From Ophiura sarsii (Eukaryota; Echinodermata; Ophiuroidea; Amphilepidida; Ophiuridae): 64,000 nt of DNA. Made by a program: the position numbers and the translations under genes. Positions 37,987 to 49,774 of this stretch are shown here, one piece after another (position 1 is the stretch's first letter; each line of letters begins with the position of its first letter). Where the stretch lies: positions 13,278,531-13,342,530 of the forward strand of contig CM069449.1 of the NCBI GenBank assembly GCA_035610835.1. Direction: 5' to 3'. The notes under the pieces were generated by a model, which made no database searches, was not told the DNA's origin, and worked only from the letters and a program-made list of their open reading frames with translations.

Positions 37987-38368
37987 ACACTGACCACGTA
38001 GCAATGTTCAATCCTTTGTAAAGTTGAATAGATAATCGGATTAGTTTATCTCGTTGTTATTCCTTCTCCCTCTACTAATTCCCAGACTTAATCAGTCTAT
38101 AAAATAAGTCCATGCTTGTAAAAAACTAATCTGTGGCAGATTGCGTAATCAGCATCCGTCTCATCTTGAAGGCATCTGATGTTTATGAATAGAAGTTATT
38201 GATTGCTCCGGAAATGCCAGAAAAGATAAGTAGGGATTAGGCCTATGTCAATTCATGCATGCCCAGCATAGGACAAACATGACAAAAGAATCAATAAACT
38301 TAATAAATGGATGAATAGAACTAGAAGTTATTGACCTCCCCAGGAGACTCAATTGCTTTAATAGACTA

Positions 38369-39371
38369 TGGCCATGTGTTTTGAACTGGCCACCCAAAAA
38401 GGGTGGCGGCGTTGCATTTTTTGTGACGAATCATCCATCTCTCTCTATTAACTCAACAACTATATGTGGTAGAGCTATCGTTTAGGTGTTATTTGAAAGC
38501 TTATTTATCTAGCTACACTGTTTTTCTGTAACTATTTGGCTGAGATATGATTGATTATATTTCGAAAGTCAGGGTGGCGTCGTGTACAATCTCTATGGGG
38601 AATATAGAATATGTTCCCAATTCTACGTTCAAATTACAATAACTCCACATCTCTGTATGGTACAAACATATGATTTTGCTCTCATTTTATAGATTGTTTT
38701 ATATTCTATAAGTTTCTGTTTCAACAAACGTGTCAACTATTACGTAACAATTGTAATCACGAATCGATTGCATAGTCATTGGCCTTTTCCCTATTCACTA
38801 CACAGTGAACTTACCCTAATTCATCGGATTTACATACATGAATATAACAACAAAATTATTCAACCGATTATAGCAAAATTATACATTTTTGGAAAGCTCT
38901 CAAATAGGGGAATTCAGAAATCTCTCTTAAAATAGGATAGGGTGAATAGCCAAAAGAATATATGTGTAAACTCTAATAAATTTAAAATGTAAACGTTTGT
39001 GCTCATTCACTTCCCGATGTAGTAGCCTATATTTCAACAAGTTACCCTTGACAAACATTATGTTCTGATGGGTAAATTGCATGAGAAACTAATATGCACA
39101 GTAAAGTGATGATTGAGATAGGAATAAAAAAAACTGAGCTCTAATCAAAATATGAAAAAATTGATATTTTTTTAACATTCTTAATCACAACATGTTACCA
39201 TTAGGTCCTATGCAAATTCCAATCGCATATTTAGATTCCTTGTGAGATTACCGTTCAGAATGAGTTGGAACAAGTAGTTATTGCGATATGCTAATTCGAA
39301 TCTCAGATGGTGTAAAATGTAAAAATCTAGACATGCAACGGGAAGGGTGGCGAGTTCAAAACACATGGCCC
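38369..39371. mobile_element. TA-inserting element, second copy of the 1174-2224 family
   Basis: It starts TGGCCATGTG and ends with the inverse of GGGCCATGTG, flanked by TA at 38367-38368 and 39372-39373. The GGGTGGCG motif is subterminal on both sides. The clean hAT-like copy runs GACTATGCAATAAG straight through this site at about 41336-41349. Confidence 0.85.
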
Positions 39372-40955
39372 TATGCAATAAGTCTGGTCAAGAAAATGGT
39401 TAGGTTATTAAATTGGTTCCCTTCAACACTATGCCTTGAGTAAGTACCAAAATCATAGATTTTGGTAGCAAGGACTAGGTTATCCTGACATACACACGCG
39501 CAATAAGCCTGACGAAAACACATACTCAATACTTGCTCAATAGAGCGATTTGGCTATGTGTAGCGCGGGAGTAAACACTCATATGAGCCATATATTTACA
39601 TTTACAGCATATTCTAGAAGAAACCGTTTGGTTCACAAAGTGAAATGCGTTATATAGAACACGAAAGAAGAAGCAAACTCACTGTTTTCAATGTTTCGCT
39701 GCTGTGTCTAAACTTCTCAAAGATTTTCCAAAGAAGAAAGATTGTGCTCTTGCAAGATTTTCTTCAAATGAGGGTGATAACACTTTACAGGATAACGCCG
39801 TTCACGATAACGCCTTTCACGTTTTCATTCCTTTTCGGACCTTCTGCAAGCCATATGGTTGCATTTCTATTTGTTCGACAAATGGTGAGAAAAACATTGG
39901 ACCTATAACATATTACCTTCTATGCGGTAACAGAATACCTACTTTACCGAGAAATATCGATCACGGAGTTCACAAGCTTAAAACAGTCGTTTGAAATACT
40001 GAACTTCAACATTTTTTTATAGCCTAAATGATGTGCCAGAGACTTTCGAGGTGATATGATTTTAATAGCGTGGTAGGTTTGCTATGGGATTGTTCATAAA
40101 CGATTGCAAATTTAGTACATTCAGTTTATGTTGGAACGCTAGCTGTGCGGATATCGGAAATTACACACATTTCGTGGAAAGTTCATTTGATATTAAAAGT
40201 GCACGTTAAGATTAATGTAGGCAGAACTAAATGCCTTTATATTTTGGTTTGATACGTTTGCTACGTTTACTCGTACCAAAAAATTACAAACACTTGAATT
40301 GAGAATTAAATTCAGTAGCATAAAATTGAGACATCGAGCTGTGGAAACACGTGTTTTAGTTGTTTTGATGGCCTTTCAGTACAAATATGAACCTGATAAT
40401 GTCATTCAAAGTATGGCAAACCATGGTGTTCTGAGTAGAACTCATCGAGTTTTACCATAATATTAATACACATTTGTGATATATACTTGCAGTAAGATTT
40501 CCCGGATCAAAGAATGATAAAAACCCAAGTGGTCCCATTTTTGTGGAATGGCCCATATGCATTGTTTTAACGGGTTCGCCGTCGGACAAATCTCACAATA
40601 ATGCATTGTTACGTTCATCATTAAATTAAGTTAATCTCGAACTCCAGAGAAATACTGGACGTTTTCTATTTTCGGATTTGAATACCCAGGGCTTTTTGTT
40701 TATCATAAAATAGTATGGCATACGTACCAAGCGCAATACAATGATTGAATCCAAGACTTGGTCATGAAGTGAAGGGGTTAAAGTTAGGCCTACCCAGGTA
40801 CATGTATGTTCTTTATTTCGGGAATTTTGAGGGCATTCTCCACAACACAAAATCTGTTTTTGATAATCTGAAGAACGAAATTGGTTGGTCGTGGCCGCGC
40901 AACAGGTTATTTTGTTCGTCGACTTATTTTAAGTATAAAGTAATTTATAAATTAT

Positions 40956-41446
40956 TAGTCCTTGCTTCCAAAATCTATGATGTTGGTACTTACTCAGGCA
41001 AGTGTGTAAAGTGGAAGCTAATCTCTTGAAACACAGACTTAATCAGTCTATAAAATAAGTCCATGCTTGTAAAGACCTAAGGCTAATCTGTGGCATTGAG
41101 TAATCAGCATCCATCTCATCTATCTTGAAATGAAGGCATCTGATCAGACTGATGTTTATGAAAAAGTTATTGATTGCTCCGGAAATGCCAGAAAAGATAA
41201 GTATAGGGATTAGGCCTATGTTAATCCATGCATGTCCAGCATAGGACAAACATGACAAAAGAATCAATAAACTTAATAAATGGATGAATAGAACTAGAAG
41301 TTATTTACCTCCCCAGGAGACACAATTGCTTTAACAGACTATGCAATAAGTCTGGTCAAGAAAATGGTTAGGTTATTAAATTGGTTCCCTTCAACACTAT
41401 GCCTTGAGTAAGTACCAAAATCATAGATTTTGGTAGCAAGGACAAG
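40956..41446. mobile_element. hAT-like element B, uninterrupted 491-bp copy
   Basis: It begins TAGTCCTTGCTTCC and ends GGTAGCAAGGACAAG, flanked by the 8-mer TAAATTAT at 40948-40955 and 41447-41454. It is the reference for reading the insertions in element A. It is non-coding. Confidence 0.8.
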
Positions 41447-41529
41447 TAAATTATAGACTATAATAAAGTAATTAAATACTTCATGAGATTAACTGATGTA
41501 AGCATGTACATGTACGTATGGATTATACA

Positions 41530-41885
41530 AGACAAAAACAGTTCATTTGTAGCAGCATTTCCGGAATTAAATTTGTAGCAGCATTTCCGGAATTAAATTG
41601 GAAGTAAATCATTATCAATTAAGATCTGCTGATTCCAGAGGTCATTCACTTTATTATAAGTTGAATGTGTATACAGTTAGTATACTTTATTTTGAAATCG
41701 AAGTTGGTATTGAATATTAGGTAAATGATAATCTCCAAAACCTGTACTTCATTATAAAAAGTTGACTGCTCATAAAGTAAGTATACTTTATTTTGGAAAT
41801 CGAAGTTGAAATCGAATATAAGGTAAATGAGATCACCAATATAATTCACTTTATTATAAGCTGACTGTGTATAAACTTAGTATAA
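41530..41885. repeat. Short tandem duplications
   Basis: A 24-bp unit (GTAGCAGCATTTCCGGAATT) occurs twice from 41549. A ~115-bp unit with TATACTTTATTTTGAAATCG occurs about twice between 41648 and 41885. Confidence 0.75.
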
Positions 41886-42040
41886 TATGTGAATACAAAT
41901 AATAACTTGATGGAACTATTCTAGAAAAGGAGAATGTGTTATATAGAATCATGAAATGTCCCTATAAATTGTACACTTAAATTTCAGCAATGCTTTTAGG
42001 AATGCGATTCTGTCATCCCATAATGACAGCCAGTGCCATA

Positions 42041-42490
42041 CAGCGTGTTTTTACTGAAAAAAAAGCAGGCATATGACTGCTAACGGATTAAAATCCCCCA
42101 GTAAAAACACACCACCACCGGCATTTGCCCGCTCATACCGGTTTATTTCTCCTGGATTTTAGATGCCTTTTATCCTTCGAAACCAAGGATAATAGCGGTT
42201 GAAACCGGTTAGGAAAAGCAGTCTTTCGTCAGTATAAACACGCACGGTTCCTGCTCAGCGCGTTTGCCGGTGGAAAGCGGAAGTGGGCACACGATGCACG
42301 ATCACCTGACAATTAAATGCAAACAGATGTGTATGACCTTTCGCTGGCATTTATTATAATGAGGTCAGCGGCAGCCGGCAAGTTTGTTTATCGAACTGCA
42401 ATAAAAACACGTCTCTCACACGAGCAACCGGCTTTTATCCTGCTTTTTATAAGACGGGTAAAAGCCGGTTTGCTTAATAAAAACACGCTG
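42041..42490. mobile_element. TIR element with CAGCGTG ends
   Basis: The 450-bp element starts CAGCGTGTTTTTA and ends with the exact inverse. CAG..CTG ends recall hAT, but I see no matching 8-bp flanks. GCCGGT/ACCGGC words recur inside. Confidence 0.6.
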
Positions 42491-43249
42491 ATTGTTAGCA
42501 TCTGCACTATTTCACCGGGCTCATATTCCACGCTTGACAACATAAATACATATCTATGATATGGAGCGTGATTATTGTTTGATAGTCTTCTTGACCACCG
42601 AATTAGTTCCATATTGCTCTGTGTGGTTAGGAGGTCAAGTTCATGCGATTGTCTCAACTTGTGAGCACACTGGTTCATCCAAATGGACATTATCATACGC
42701 CATGTAACGCAGTGTCACGATATGGCAGCCAGAGCAGACCTAAATGCGCGGTCTACGCTCACACGATCTGGTTCACGCCCACACGATCAGGTCACGCTCA
42801 CACGAGATCATGTGAGGGGCCCATAAGCGTCAGATTGCAAATCCAAACACCGTGAAACCTGGCTCTAGTTCGCGACTGTAATGATTTGTGTGTTGTGTAC
42901 ATGTACAAGTGTAACGAGTCTATCGTTGTGGTGACATGACATTGGTGAATACCTTTCATTATCAGATTGACATGACGTAACCAGGTGTTGAGGAACATAA
43001 AGTATAATAATATCGTAATATAAAGCATGTACATTTTGAAAGACACTTTCATCGTAGTGGCCTTTTATGTGCACTGGTTAGCAGCGGTCTCTTAATTCTC
43101 CGCCCTCTCCACCATCATTTAATAGGCCTATTCCAATTAATTAAAAGTATTTATACCAAATAATAAGACTTGCTTATGTTCTGTACAGATTCTACATTGG
43201 TGTTCAAACTATTCCTGTAATCCCAAGATTTTCAACGCTTTGGAGCATC
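42491..43249. promoter_or_regulatory. Upstream region of the cold-shock gene
   Basis: No gene is seen. A TATA-like TATTTATACC lies at about 43148-43157, roughly 95 bases before the ATG at 43250, a plausible core promoter position if the 5' UTR is short. This is a weak inference; an upstream non-coding exon is possible. Confidence 0.3.
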
Positions 43250-43342
43250 ATGAAGACTCTTTTTATCATCTGTTTAATTGTGAGCGTGGTTTGCGCATCT
43301 GCTGCATCAAACATTGATGAGATACGCCTACTACGCAAAATG
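43250..43342 (+). CDS. Cold-shock gene exon 1: signal peptide
   Basis: This encodes residues 1-31: [18 protein letters not shown], then a polar stretch ending in Lys-Met. It ends in phase 0 at a strong GTACGT donor. The ATG is the first in this frame, and no hydrophobic leader is found in other frames. Confidence 0.8.
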
Positions 43343-46300
43343 GTACGTATACCCAGATGTTAACGGTAATCATATAAAAGTATAAACATTGATTTAATCC
43401 AACGGTTTTGGATTGAAAAAAAAAATCTTCTAATTATGATGCATTTTTCAAAATGATAAGATTAACATTCGCGTAACTGTAACTGACCAGGTAATAAATA
43501 TGCTCTCAACTCCAACATATTGTTATACTCCTACATAAAAGTATTACATTTATTATAAAGTTGTAAGGAAATCATTGCATGTGAAGATTTAGAGAATAAA
43601 ACATAGTTCTTAGCTGTTTTGCTATAGACGATGGTCTTATAATGTATAGGCTGTACCATATTTGGAGTCGTGTATGGTCGCCGCAGGCGGCCATACACGA
43701 CGACACAAATATGGTACAGCCTATACATTATAAGACCATCGTCTATAGCAAAACAGCTAAGAACTATGTTTTATTCTCATTCTTATTTAGTTTATTGATT
43801 ATTTTTAACTTTTATCATAAAAAACCGCAGTTTGTTAGATTTATTTTAAACAAACAACAACAAATTTCCCCCTTTATAAAATCGGCGAATCCAGCCAGCT
43901 GTTTTCCAACATCCTGCTTCAAATTAATCGCGTTCTTTAGCACACACGCACCTGTCATCGCTGCGTTATACCCACAACGCACACGGCGGCGACTATGTGT
44001 AGGGCACGCTAACGCGATGACGCGTTGATCATACGCGCTGAAGGTATTATTTTTCGAATGAATTAAACCCCGCCCCAAACCGTGCACCATTGTCTCATAA
44101 TGCATGGGCGTGTCGGCTGAAAATCAGCCAAAAACCAATCAAATTGCCTGCTGACATCTCAAACCACACCCACTATATAAGAATTAATGACAATTAATGC
44201 CTAAACCAAAATAAGTCTGTTTTATTATTTTAACATTTTGGTCGTCTACACGCAGCCTTGGTCAGATTATTGATTAACTAGCGACAACTCACGGGTCGAT
44301 AGTAAGATCATGGACTTATGGTATGAGGATTGGGGATGCTTCAATTGATCAATGCAGCCCATACACATACCTGTCACGCTGTCCTGCGTGTTCAAAACCC
44401 AAGTGGGAAAATGTTGCGTTTTTAATTATTAACCGATCTTCGTGAACAATATCTCAAATTAAAGAGGAATATTTTCTTTACAACTTCAAAATATAATAAT
44501 TATGTTTACGTTGAAGTTATAGTGTTGGAGTAACTTACCTGGTCAGTTACTTATCTTGAGGACTGTATAAACCAATGATCAATACATCTTTCTGAAGATA
44601 AAAGCTCAGAGGTCACAGGTCACTATAAATAGGTATATCAAATAAGGTAGGATCGTTTCAAAAAATCCTTAAAATCGTGATACACGTCTCTTTTTTAAAT
44701 AGAAGTTGTCAAAAAAACATTTTTGACAATTTATCCAGCTACCGAATAAAAAAAGAATAAAAGCCACATGTTTAGCAACAGTGAAGTTATCAATCTAAAC
44801 GTCGAGTGAGTCAAGGGTGGGATCGGTGGATGAGGCGTCGGTGGATGAGGCGCCCATAGGTTTCTACACAATATAGTGGAAAACATGAACTTTTGAAATT
44901 GATGCCATTTTAAAATTATACATAGGAAAGTTTTCAAACTTCTCATATGTGTTAATAACATGTGCCTGCTACTATGAATAATAATATTGAATTGTTATCT
45001 AGACATTCTCTACTAGAATATGATGTTCAATTCAGGGAGTGTTTTAATGTAAAAAACAGTTTTATTCATTTTATTGATTAAACAATGGCCAAATCGCAGT
45101 CTCTCTATTTCATTTGTGTGAATCTTCGGTCCTTTTCTACCCTGGGTAGTAAAACATTTAACTAAAAAAGCCAGAAGTGTTTCTTCACAGATTTTTTCAT
45201 AGATTTATGAAAATTTTGCTATTCAGACCTATTTTGGACCACCCTGTATTTAAGATAAAAGGAACAATTCGTGTAGTTCATTTTGATAACCATTTTCTTT
45301 TAAATTAAATAGTCCATGCTAACTTAATTTCATAGAATATTATATACAAACCATCATTTTACGCATTATTTCATCATAATTTTAGACGCCCTGTACTTTT
45401 CCTGTGAACATTTTGGGCAAGTGGTTCTTAGCAAATTTGGTAGCACCTTCTGCGGTTGTTCTGATTTTGGTGACTATCTTCAGCTAAACCCTAATTGTAC
45501 AAACTATCAAAATATTTTGTGAGGAGCAAAAACGATCAACTTTTTTATGTTCCACCCTATACAAATTTTACACACCCTGTAAAATTTGATTCTTTTTTGC
45601 AAAAATGAAAAACCTTGAATCATAAGCTTTCCAACAATATATAGTTTGTGGGTCATTAAGTATGTAAAACTTTTAAGTTTTAACTTAAAAGTTTTGTCCC
45701 GTTTAATCAAATTTGGTGTATTCCTCAACATTATTAGAAGTGAAACATTTTTTTGGACCAGTTTGTGATTTCTGACCCAGAAGAATACTCGGATTAGGCC
45801 AAATATATATTTTGGTGTGTTACTTATGGAAAGAGGAAACTGGAGCTTTACGATTTATAAACCACGTTTCCAAAGGTATAATATAGACAAATTAAACATA
45901 ATGTTGCAAAGCACAATCCAACTTTCAACATCAATGACATTAAAAATAAAATAAAATTGATGAAGGCATTGAACTCGAGTAATGACGAAGACAATTAAGT
46001 ATTTGGCAAGTGAAAATTAATGATAAGCGTATTAACATCATATTTAATATTGTATACCCATGGACTTGGTATGCCTATACATTTAAAGTGCGGCGCGTTT
46101 AACCATAATACGTCCGATGGTCACACGAATCCTAAATTTTGAATTCGTATTGGAATAACACGTGATCGCGAATGTTAATCTTATCATTTTGAAAAATGCA
46201 CCATGTTAAATTTAGTTTTTGACTTCCCATTGAAACACATGTGACCTTTGACCCTAAATCGAGGTCTAGGGTCATAACGTGCAACCTACGAACGTGGGAT

Positions 46301-47627
46301 AAGGTAAAATATTGATCAGGCATATATTAGCTTCATTTTAAGCCACATTTCATCTGTGCCCTACATGGAGAGTGCTAGATTTGTTTTCTGAAGGAATAAA
46401 ACATGCACGGCCTATAATAGTCTATACCATTTGAAACCGTTTACCTTAATTCGCCGACTTTCATGTAAAATTTCACGATTTGGTCATTTCGATGTAGATG
46501 ACATCGAAATTATCAGCATCACTCGCCACACAAATTGCTTCAACCAAACGTCAATCTAACGTCATCATTCATCCGTGTTCCCATTCATTGCAATTCTGGG
46601 TTCTTTCCCCAATCGCTCAATGCCCCTTTAACTAACAAGCAGCACTGATAAGATTTATAGTAATAGTAATACCTGTATATTATACTTATATTATTTATAT
46701 CATTTCAGCTACTTGAAGTGCTTGAATCCGAGGAAACAAAGTAAGAACCAAGAGGATATAGTAGTCTAGATAAATAGCTCCTTCATAAATATCGGTATTT
46801 TTTGCAATCATTTGGCGAAATACTAGCACTGTATTCTTGAAGTGTTATCTTTTTAATTTTCTTTATTATTATCAAACCCAAAAGAGTCCACGCTCCGTTA
46901 GTTAGGCCATCTAATCATATTGACATTGACCTTTGAAGAATTCTGTCGCCAGCATTTGATACCTCGTTTAAAGGCATGCGATCTTTTTCATGGAACGCCC
47001 TCTATCTTTGAGTTTTTCCTCTAAATGCAAATTTATTTGTCAAATTAGATATACATGTATAATACATGAAACTAAAATGATCGCCTACGTTATATACCAC
47101 TGGTTACATAGTAACAGAGTTACTTCAAAATCATGGATTGATTGGGTTAAAACGAACATGATTATTTCTATTTCATGTACAATCTTCATATTTTTCATGG
47201 CCAAAAAATCATGTTTCACATGGGAAATGAATTGACACACCCTGTATATAAACGGGAACTCACCGTGTTTAGCTCTTTATTTAGATTAAAAGGCTAATCA
47301 GGTGAAAGGCTTGATGATCCCTCACCCTCCTCATCCGCCATCTGAGCATACCAAATTACCACCATTTCTTTCTTTATTTACTCCACCCATCATAATTATA
47401 GAGTTCAACGTAGCGAACATGTAGTAACTGGTACAGTGAAATGGTTCAACGAGTCAAAAGGATTTGGATTTTTAATACAAGATGAAGGCGGGCCGGATGT
47501 CTTCGTGCATTATAGCGCTATCGAAGGTGATGGTTTCAAGACTCTGCCGGAAGGACAGAAAGTGGCATTCACAATTGAAAATGGCCCAAAAGGTCCTCAG
47601 GCCGCTAAAGTACAACTAGTAAATTAA
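43250..47627 (+). CDS. Secreted bacterial-type cold-shock-domain protein (three exons)
   Basis: Exons 43250-43342, 46709-46740 and 47402-47627 total 351 nt and give 116 residues plus stop. Each junction is canonical: ATG|GTACGT, TTTCAG|CTACTT, AAA|GTAAGA, TATAG|AGTT. Residues 1-18 form a signal peptide (Lys2, hydrophobic 4-15, Ala-x-Ala at 16-18). Residues 21-50 are a charged, Leu-rich linker. Residues 51-116 are one full cold-shock domain: VKWFN at 54-58, RNP1 KGFGFL at 61-66, RNP2 VFVHY at 75-79, and [10 protein letters not shown] near 92-101. It lacks the longer loops of animal Y-box domains and is closest in style to bacterial CspA, a single-stranded nucleic-acid chaperone. Known cold-shock proteins act in the cytoplasm, so export is the unusual point. 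The introns hold repeats. The origin (bacterial transfer followed by intron and signal-peptide gain, or an old animal lineage) cannot be settled here. Confidence 0.85.
43475..44550. mobile_element. TIR element in cold-shock gene intron 1
   Basis: GTAACTGACCAGGTAA at about 43479 is inverted as TTACCTGGTCAGTTAC at about 44535, and ACTCCAACA/TGTTGGAGT continues the match inward. The element contains the palindrome 43592-43778. Target duplication is unclear. Confidence 0.6.
43592..43778. repeat. 187-bp near-perfect palindrome (intronic hairpin)
   Basis: The arms are about 90 bases each, from GAGAATAAAACATAGTTC to its inverse, with a centre at GCCGCAGGCGGC near 43685 and only a few mismatches. 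In the intron transcript this would fold into one long hairpin. The overlapping frames on both strands are mirror artefacts. Confidence 0.9.
44611..45768. repeat. Direct duplicate of 36864-37986
   Basis: This is the second copy, inside intron 1 of the cold-shock gene. It carries a few extra short insertions relative to the first, such as AATCTTCGGTCCTTTTCTAC near 45120. CACCCTGTA-type words are shared with the MITE ends at 30947 and 31588. Confidence 0.9.
46709..46740 (+). CDS. Cold-shock gene exon 2: 32-nt microexon
   Basis: It encodes [10 protein letters not shown] plus two bases of a Lys codon completed by exon 3. A TTTCAG acceptor and GTAAGA donor flank it. Without it, exon 1 (phase 0) could not join exon 3 in frame, so its inclusion is required. 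Confidence 0.75.
46965..47240. repeat. Half-copy of the 51255 foldback family
   Basis: TTTAAAGGCATGCGATCTTT, CGCCCTCTAT and later TACTTCAAAATCATGG match one arm of the element at 51255-51605. A CACACCCTGTATA word lies at its right edge. The 81-residue frame here is not a gene. Confidence 0.6.
47402..47627 (+). CDS. Cold-shock gene exon 3: complete cold-shock domain
   Basis: The exon opens one base into the split Lys codon and carries the whole domain (Trp56, Lys61-Phe65, Val75-Tyr79) to TAA at 47625-47627. The domain sits in one uninterrupted exon, as expected if it was acquired as a block. No AATAAA is evident close downstream. Confidence 0.9.
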
Positions 47628-47895
47628 TTAAAAGCGTCATCAATACGTTTTCAGGCTATACACTATTTCTATATAACACTCATGTATTTGACACATTAAG
47701 GTTTGTTTTATTGAAAATTGAAGCACGATAACAATATATTTTATTATATTTTATTTCAATTTATTACGTAAAATACGGTACGGTTATAGAGTGTGTTAAA
47801 CATGTTTAAGAAATTCATACTGTTATACTATAAATAACATCATTTGGTACACCATGAATTTAAAGTTTGTATCAGTGGCATAGCCAGGGAGTCAA

Positions 47896-47930
<35 letters not shown>

Positions 47931-49441
47931 AGTGCCGCCCCCCCCCCCCCCCGACAAAAAAATTGAGCGAACAAAATCGGGAGGTCAAAGAAAGAAGAAA
48001 AAAAGGAAAAGTAGAAAAGATGAGAGAAAAACTGTGTTTACCGGACTGTTTTAGCCAAAGAAGCATGTTTACCGGGCAGAAAAATAGAAGTTTTGCAGGG
48101 CACAACTGGTCGAATTCTGCCCGGAAAATGGAGCTTGCCAGCCCGGTAAAATTCGGGCCCCAGTCAGATCAAGCCTACCCAATTTTCCCCAAACAATCGA
48201 AAATGTTTGACTTTTCATGTCAAAATTACATCCAAAATTAAGCTTAAAATAGGTCTAAAATATCTAATTTCGGATCAAATTAAGCTAATTTCAGGCAATT
48301 TTGACATCAAAAGCCAGATTTGTTCTTGCTCTCCAAATAAGAAAGGATAATGGTGCCGCTTTGATTTGTTTTTCTTCTTTTCTTCTTTTTTTTTCTTTTT
48401 CTTGTATTTTGCTTTCTCCAAGCAAGAGTTTTATTAACAATCCTCACTTCTCTTACAACATCATTTTCATTCACACAAGTTCATACATTTGTTGTACATT
48501 TCTTACATTTAAATGTAATATTATCCCTCCCGGACCAGCCAAACAATTACGTGGTCATATCTACAATATTATCTTGAGATAGATATTGACCCACTGCTTT
48601 TAAGATTAAAATCTCTCAAATAGATGCGTCTCACATTGATTACTTGGTTTGGGTAGTCAGGAAAGGATCTTGGTATTATTATATCTATGTTAGTTTATAA
48701 TTCCAACATAAATGTTGCATAGTACATGTTCATTGTTACAAATGCAATTGAAACTGAAATGTAGAAACCATCGACTCCAAAATCCAAATATGATATTGTT
48801 CGTTTATGTCACCCGAATAGACGATTCCAGTTAGCCCATTTCTTTTCATATTGTGTAAACTTGTGTATACATGTATTGTTTATTGCTGCAGATTTTTCGG
48901 CATTAAGATGAAAAATTAGTTCATATTTAAAAGCTGTTACTGGTTTTGCATTTTGTATTTTCGCCCAATATTATATGGATTTTGGCTAACAATAATACCA
49001 GATCAAGAGCAATTTCATTCTTTGTGCCTTAGATAACCATTAGAGGCGTTATATCGATATGTCTTGGGGTTGGGCTAGTTTCCATCTAATATAGATGGAT
49101 TTGTTTCCAAACAAATGTAATAATATTATACTGGTATAGCAAGTGGAAAATAGTTTCCGTTTTGGAATTACAAAAATTACATTGATCACTGTCTTAATTT
49201 TCATTTAATAAAGCAAACTATTTGTGAATTTTCATTTAATAAAGCAAACTATTTGTGCCTAGTAATGTAGCATGTTGTTTAGTATTTTGTACTGGAACCA
49301 AAGAAGTGTTGTATCCTTTGTAATTTGCATAGGTCTGTAGCATATTCGTTGCCAATCCTTTGTGATAGAGACTTTTAGTTCAGTTCGCCATTTTATTTGA
49401 CTGTTACACTATGTCTTAACGTTTTTAAGCAATAGTGTATA
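47628..49441. other. Gene-free; G/C-run repeat at 47880-47960
   Basis: A ~31-base G-run and a C-run sit around GCAGAGTGCCG at 47897-47955, preceded by GGCATAGCCAGGGAG, a phrase shared with dispersed repeats near 14440, 16235 and 32790. A 28-bp tandem copy (GAATTTTCATTTAATAAAGC) lies at 49197-49254. The 124-residue frame across the G-run is a homopolymer artefact. Confidence 0.5.
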
Positions 49442-49774
49442 GATGGTGTGACCGGTGACGTCGTGTATTTACAAATAGGACACCCTCTGTTGATTCCCTC
49501 CAGGCAGAATATACAGTAACGTTAATGAAGACAACATGAAATATCTTTCTAGTGAATTGTAAAACTCATTTTTTAAATTTTGTGTGTGTGAAATGCGATA
49601 GCTTATAGAATTCCTAAGCAAGTTTAAAGACAGTTTTGATAACAATTTGCTGTGACACCACAATCTAGTTAGAAAACCTGATCTGGCCTATGTAAACTAT
49701 AGGAACTCTTGCCCGGTGTGTTTTGTCTCAAATCAACAGAGGGCGTCCTAAATGTAAACAACGGTCACCTCATC
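49442..49774. mobile_element. MITE with ~45-bp TIRs
   Basis: The left arm (GTGACCGGTGACG..ACACCCTCTGTTGA) is inverted at the right (TCAACAGAGGGCGTCC..CGGTCACC). It is about 330 bp and non-coding. Confidence 0.7.

Larger units (their letters stand above)
34736..39478. mobile_element. hAT-like element A, interrupted by further insertions
   Basis: The ends read TAGTC..TCCTTGCTACC and its inverse ..GGTAGCAAGGACTAG. The 8-mer GTTATCCT flanks directly at 34728-34735 and 39479-39486; 8-bp duplications are typical of hAT. Its pieces align with the uninterrupted 491-bp copy at 40956-41446, which shows three insertions: 34797-36074, about 36110-38088, and 38369-39371. Confidence 0.75.
33820..40555. 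mobile_element. 6.7-kb TA-flanked TIR element, host of nested insertions
   Basis: The left end TGGGCCATTCCACAAAAATG and its inverse at the right are flanked by TA (33818-33819 and 40556-40557). Subterminal copies of GATAACGCCGTTCAC occur at 34003 (inverse), 34362, 34709 (inverse, one change), 39791 and 39806. Removing the hAT-like insertion 34736-39478 leaves about 2.0 kb. I see no transposase; the two overlapping frames at 39645-39994 resemble nothing I know. Confidence 0.8.

Noticed and set aside
47402..47627. Bacterial contamination as the source of the cold-shock domain
   Set aside because: The domain exon is flanked by intron and repeat sequence shared with the rest of the window, and joins in frame to two upstream exons; no bacterial neighbours or ribosome-binding site are seen.
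47867..48241. 124-residue frame with poly-Gly and poly-Pro
   Set aside because: Created by a G-run and a C-run inside a dispersed repeat.
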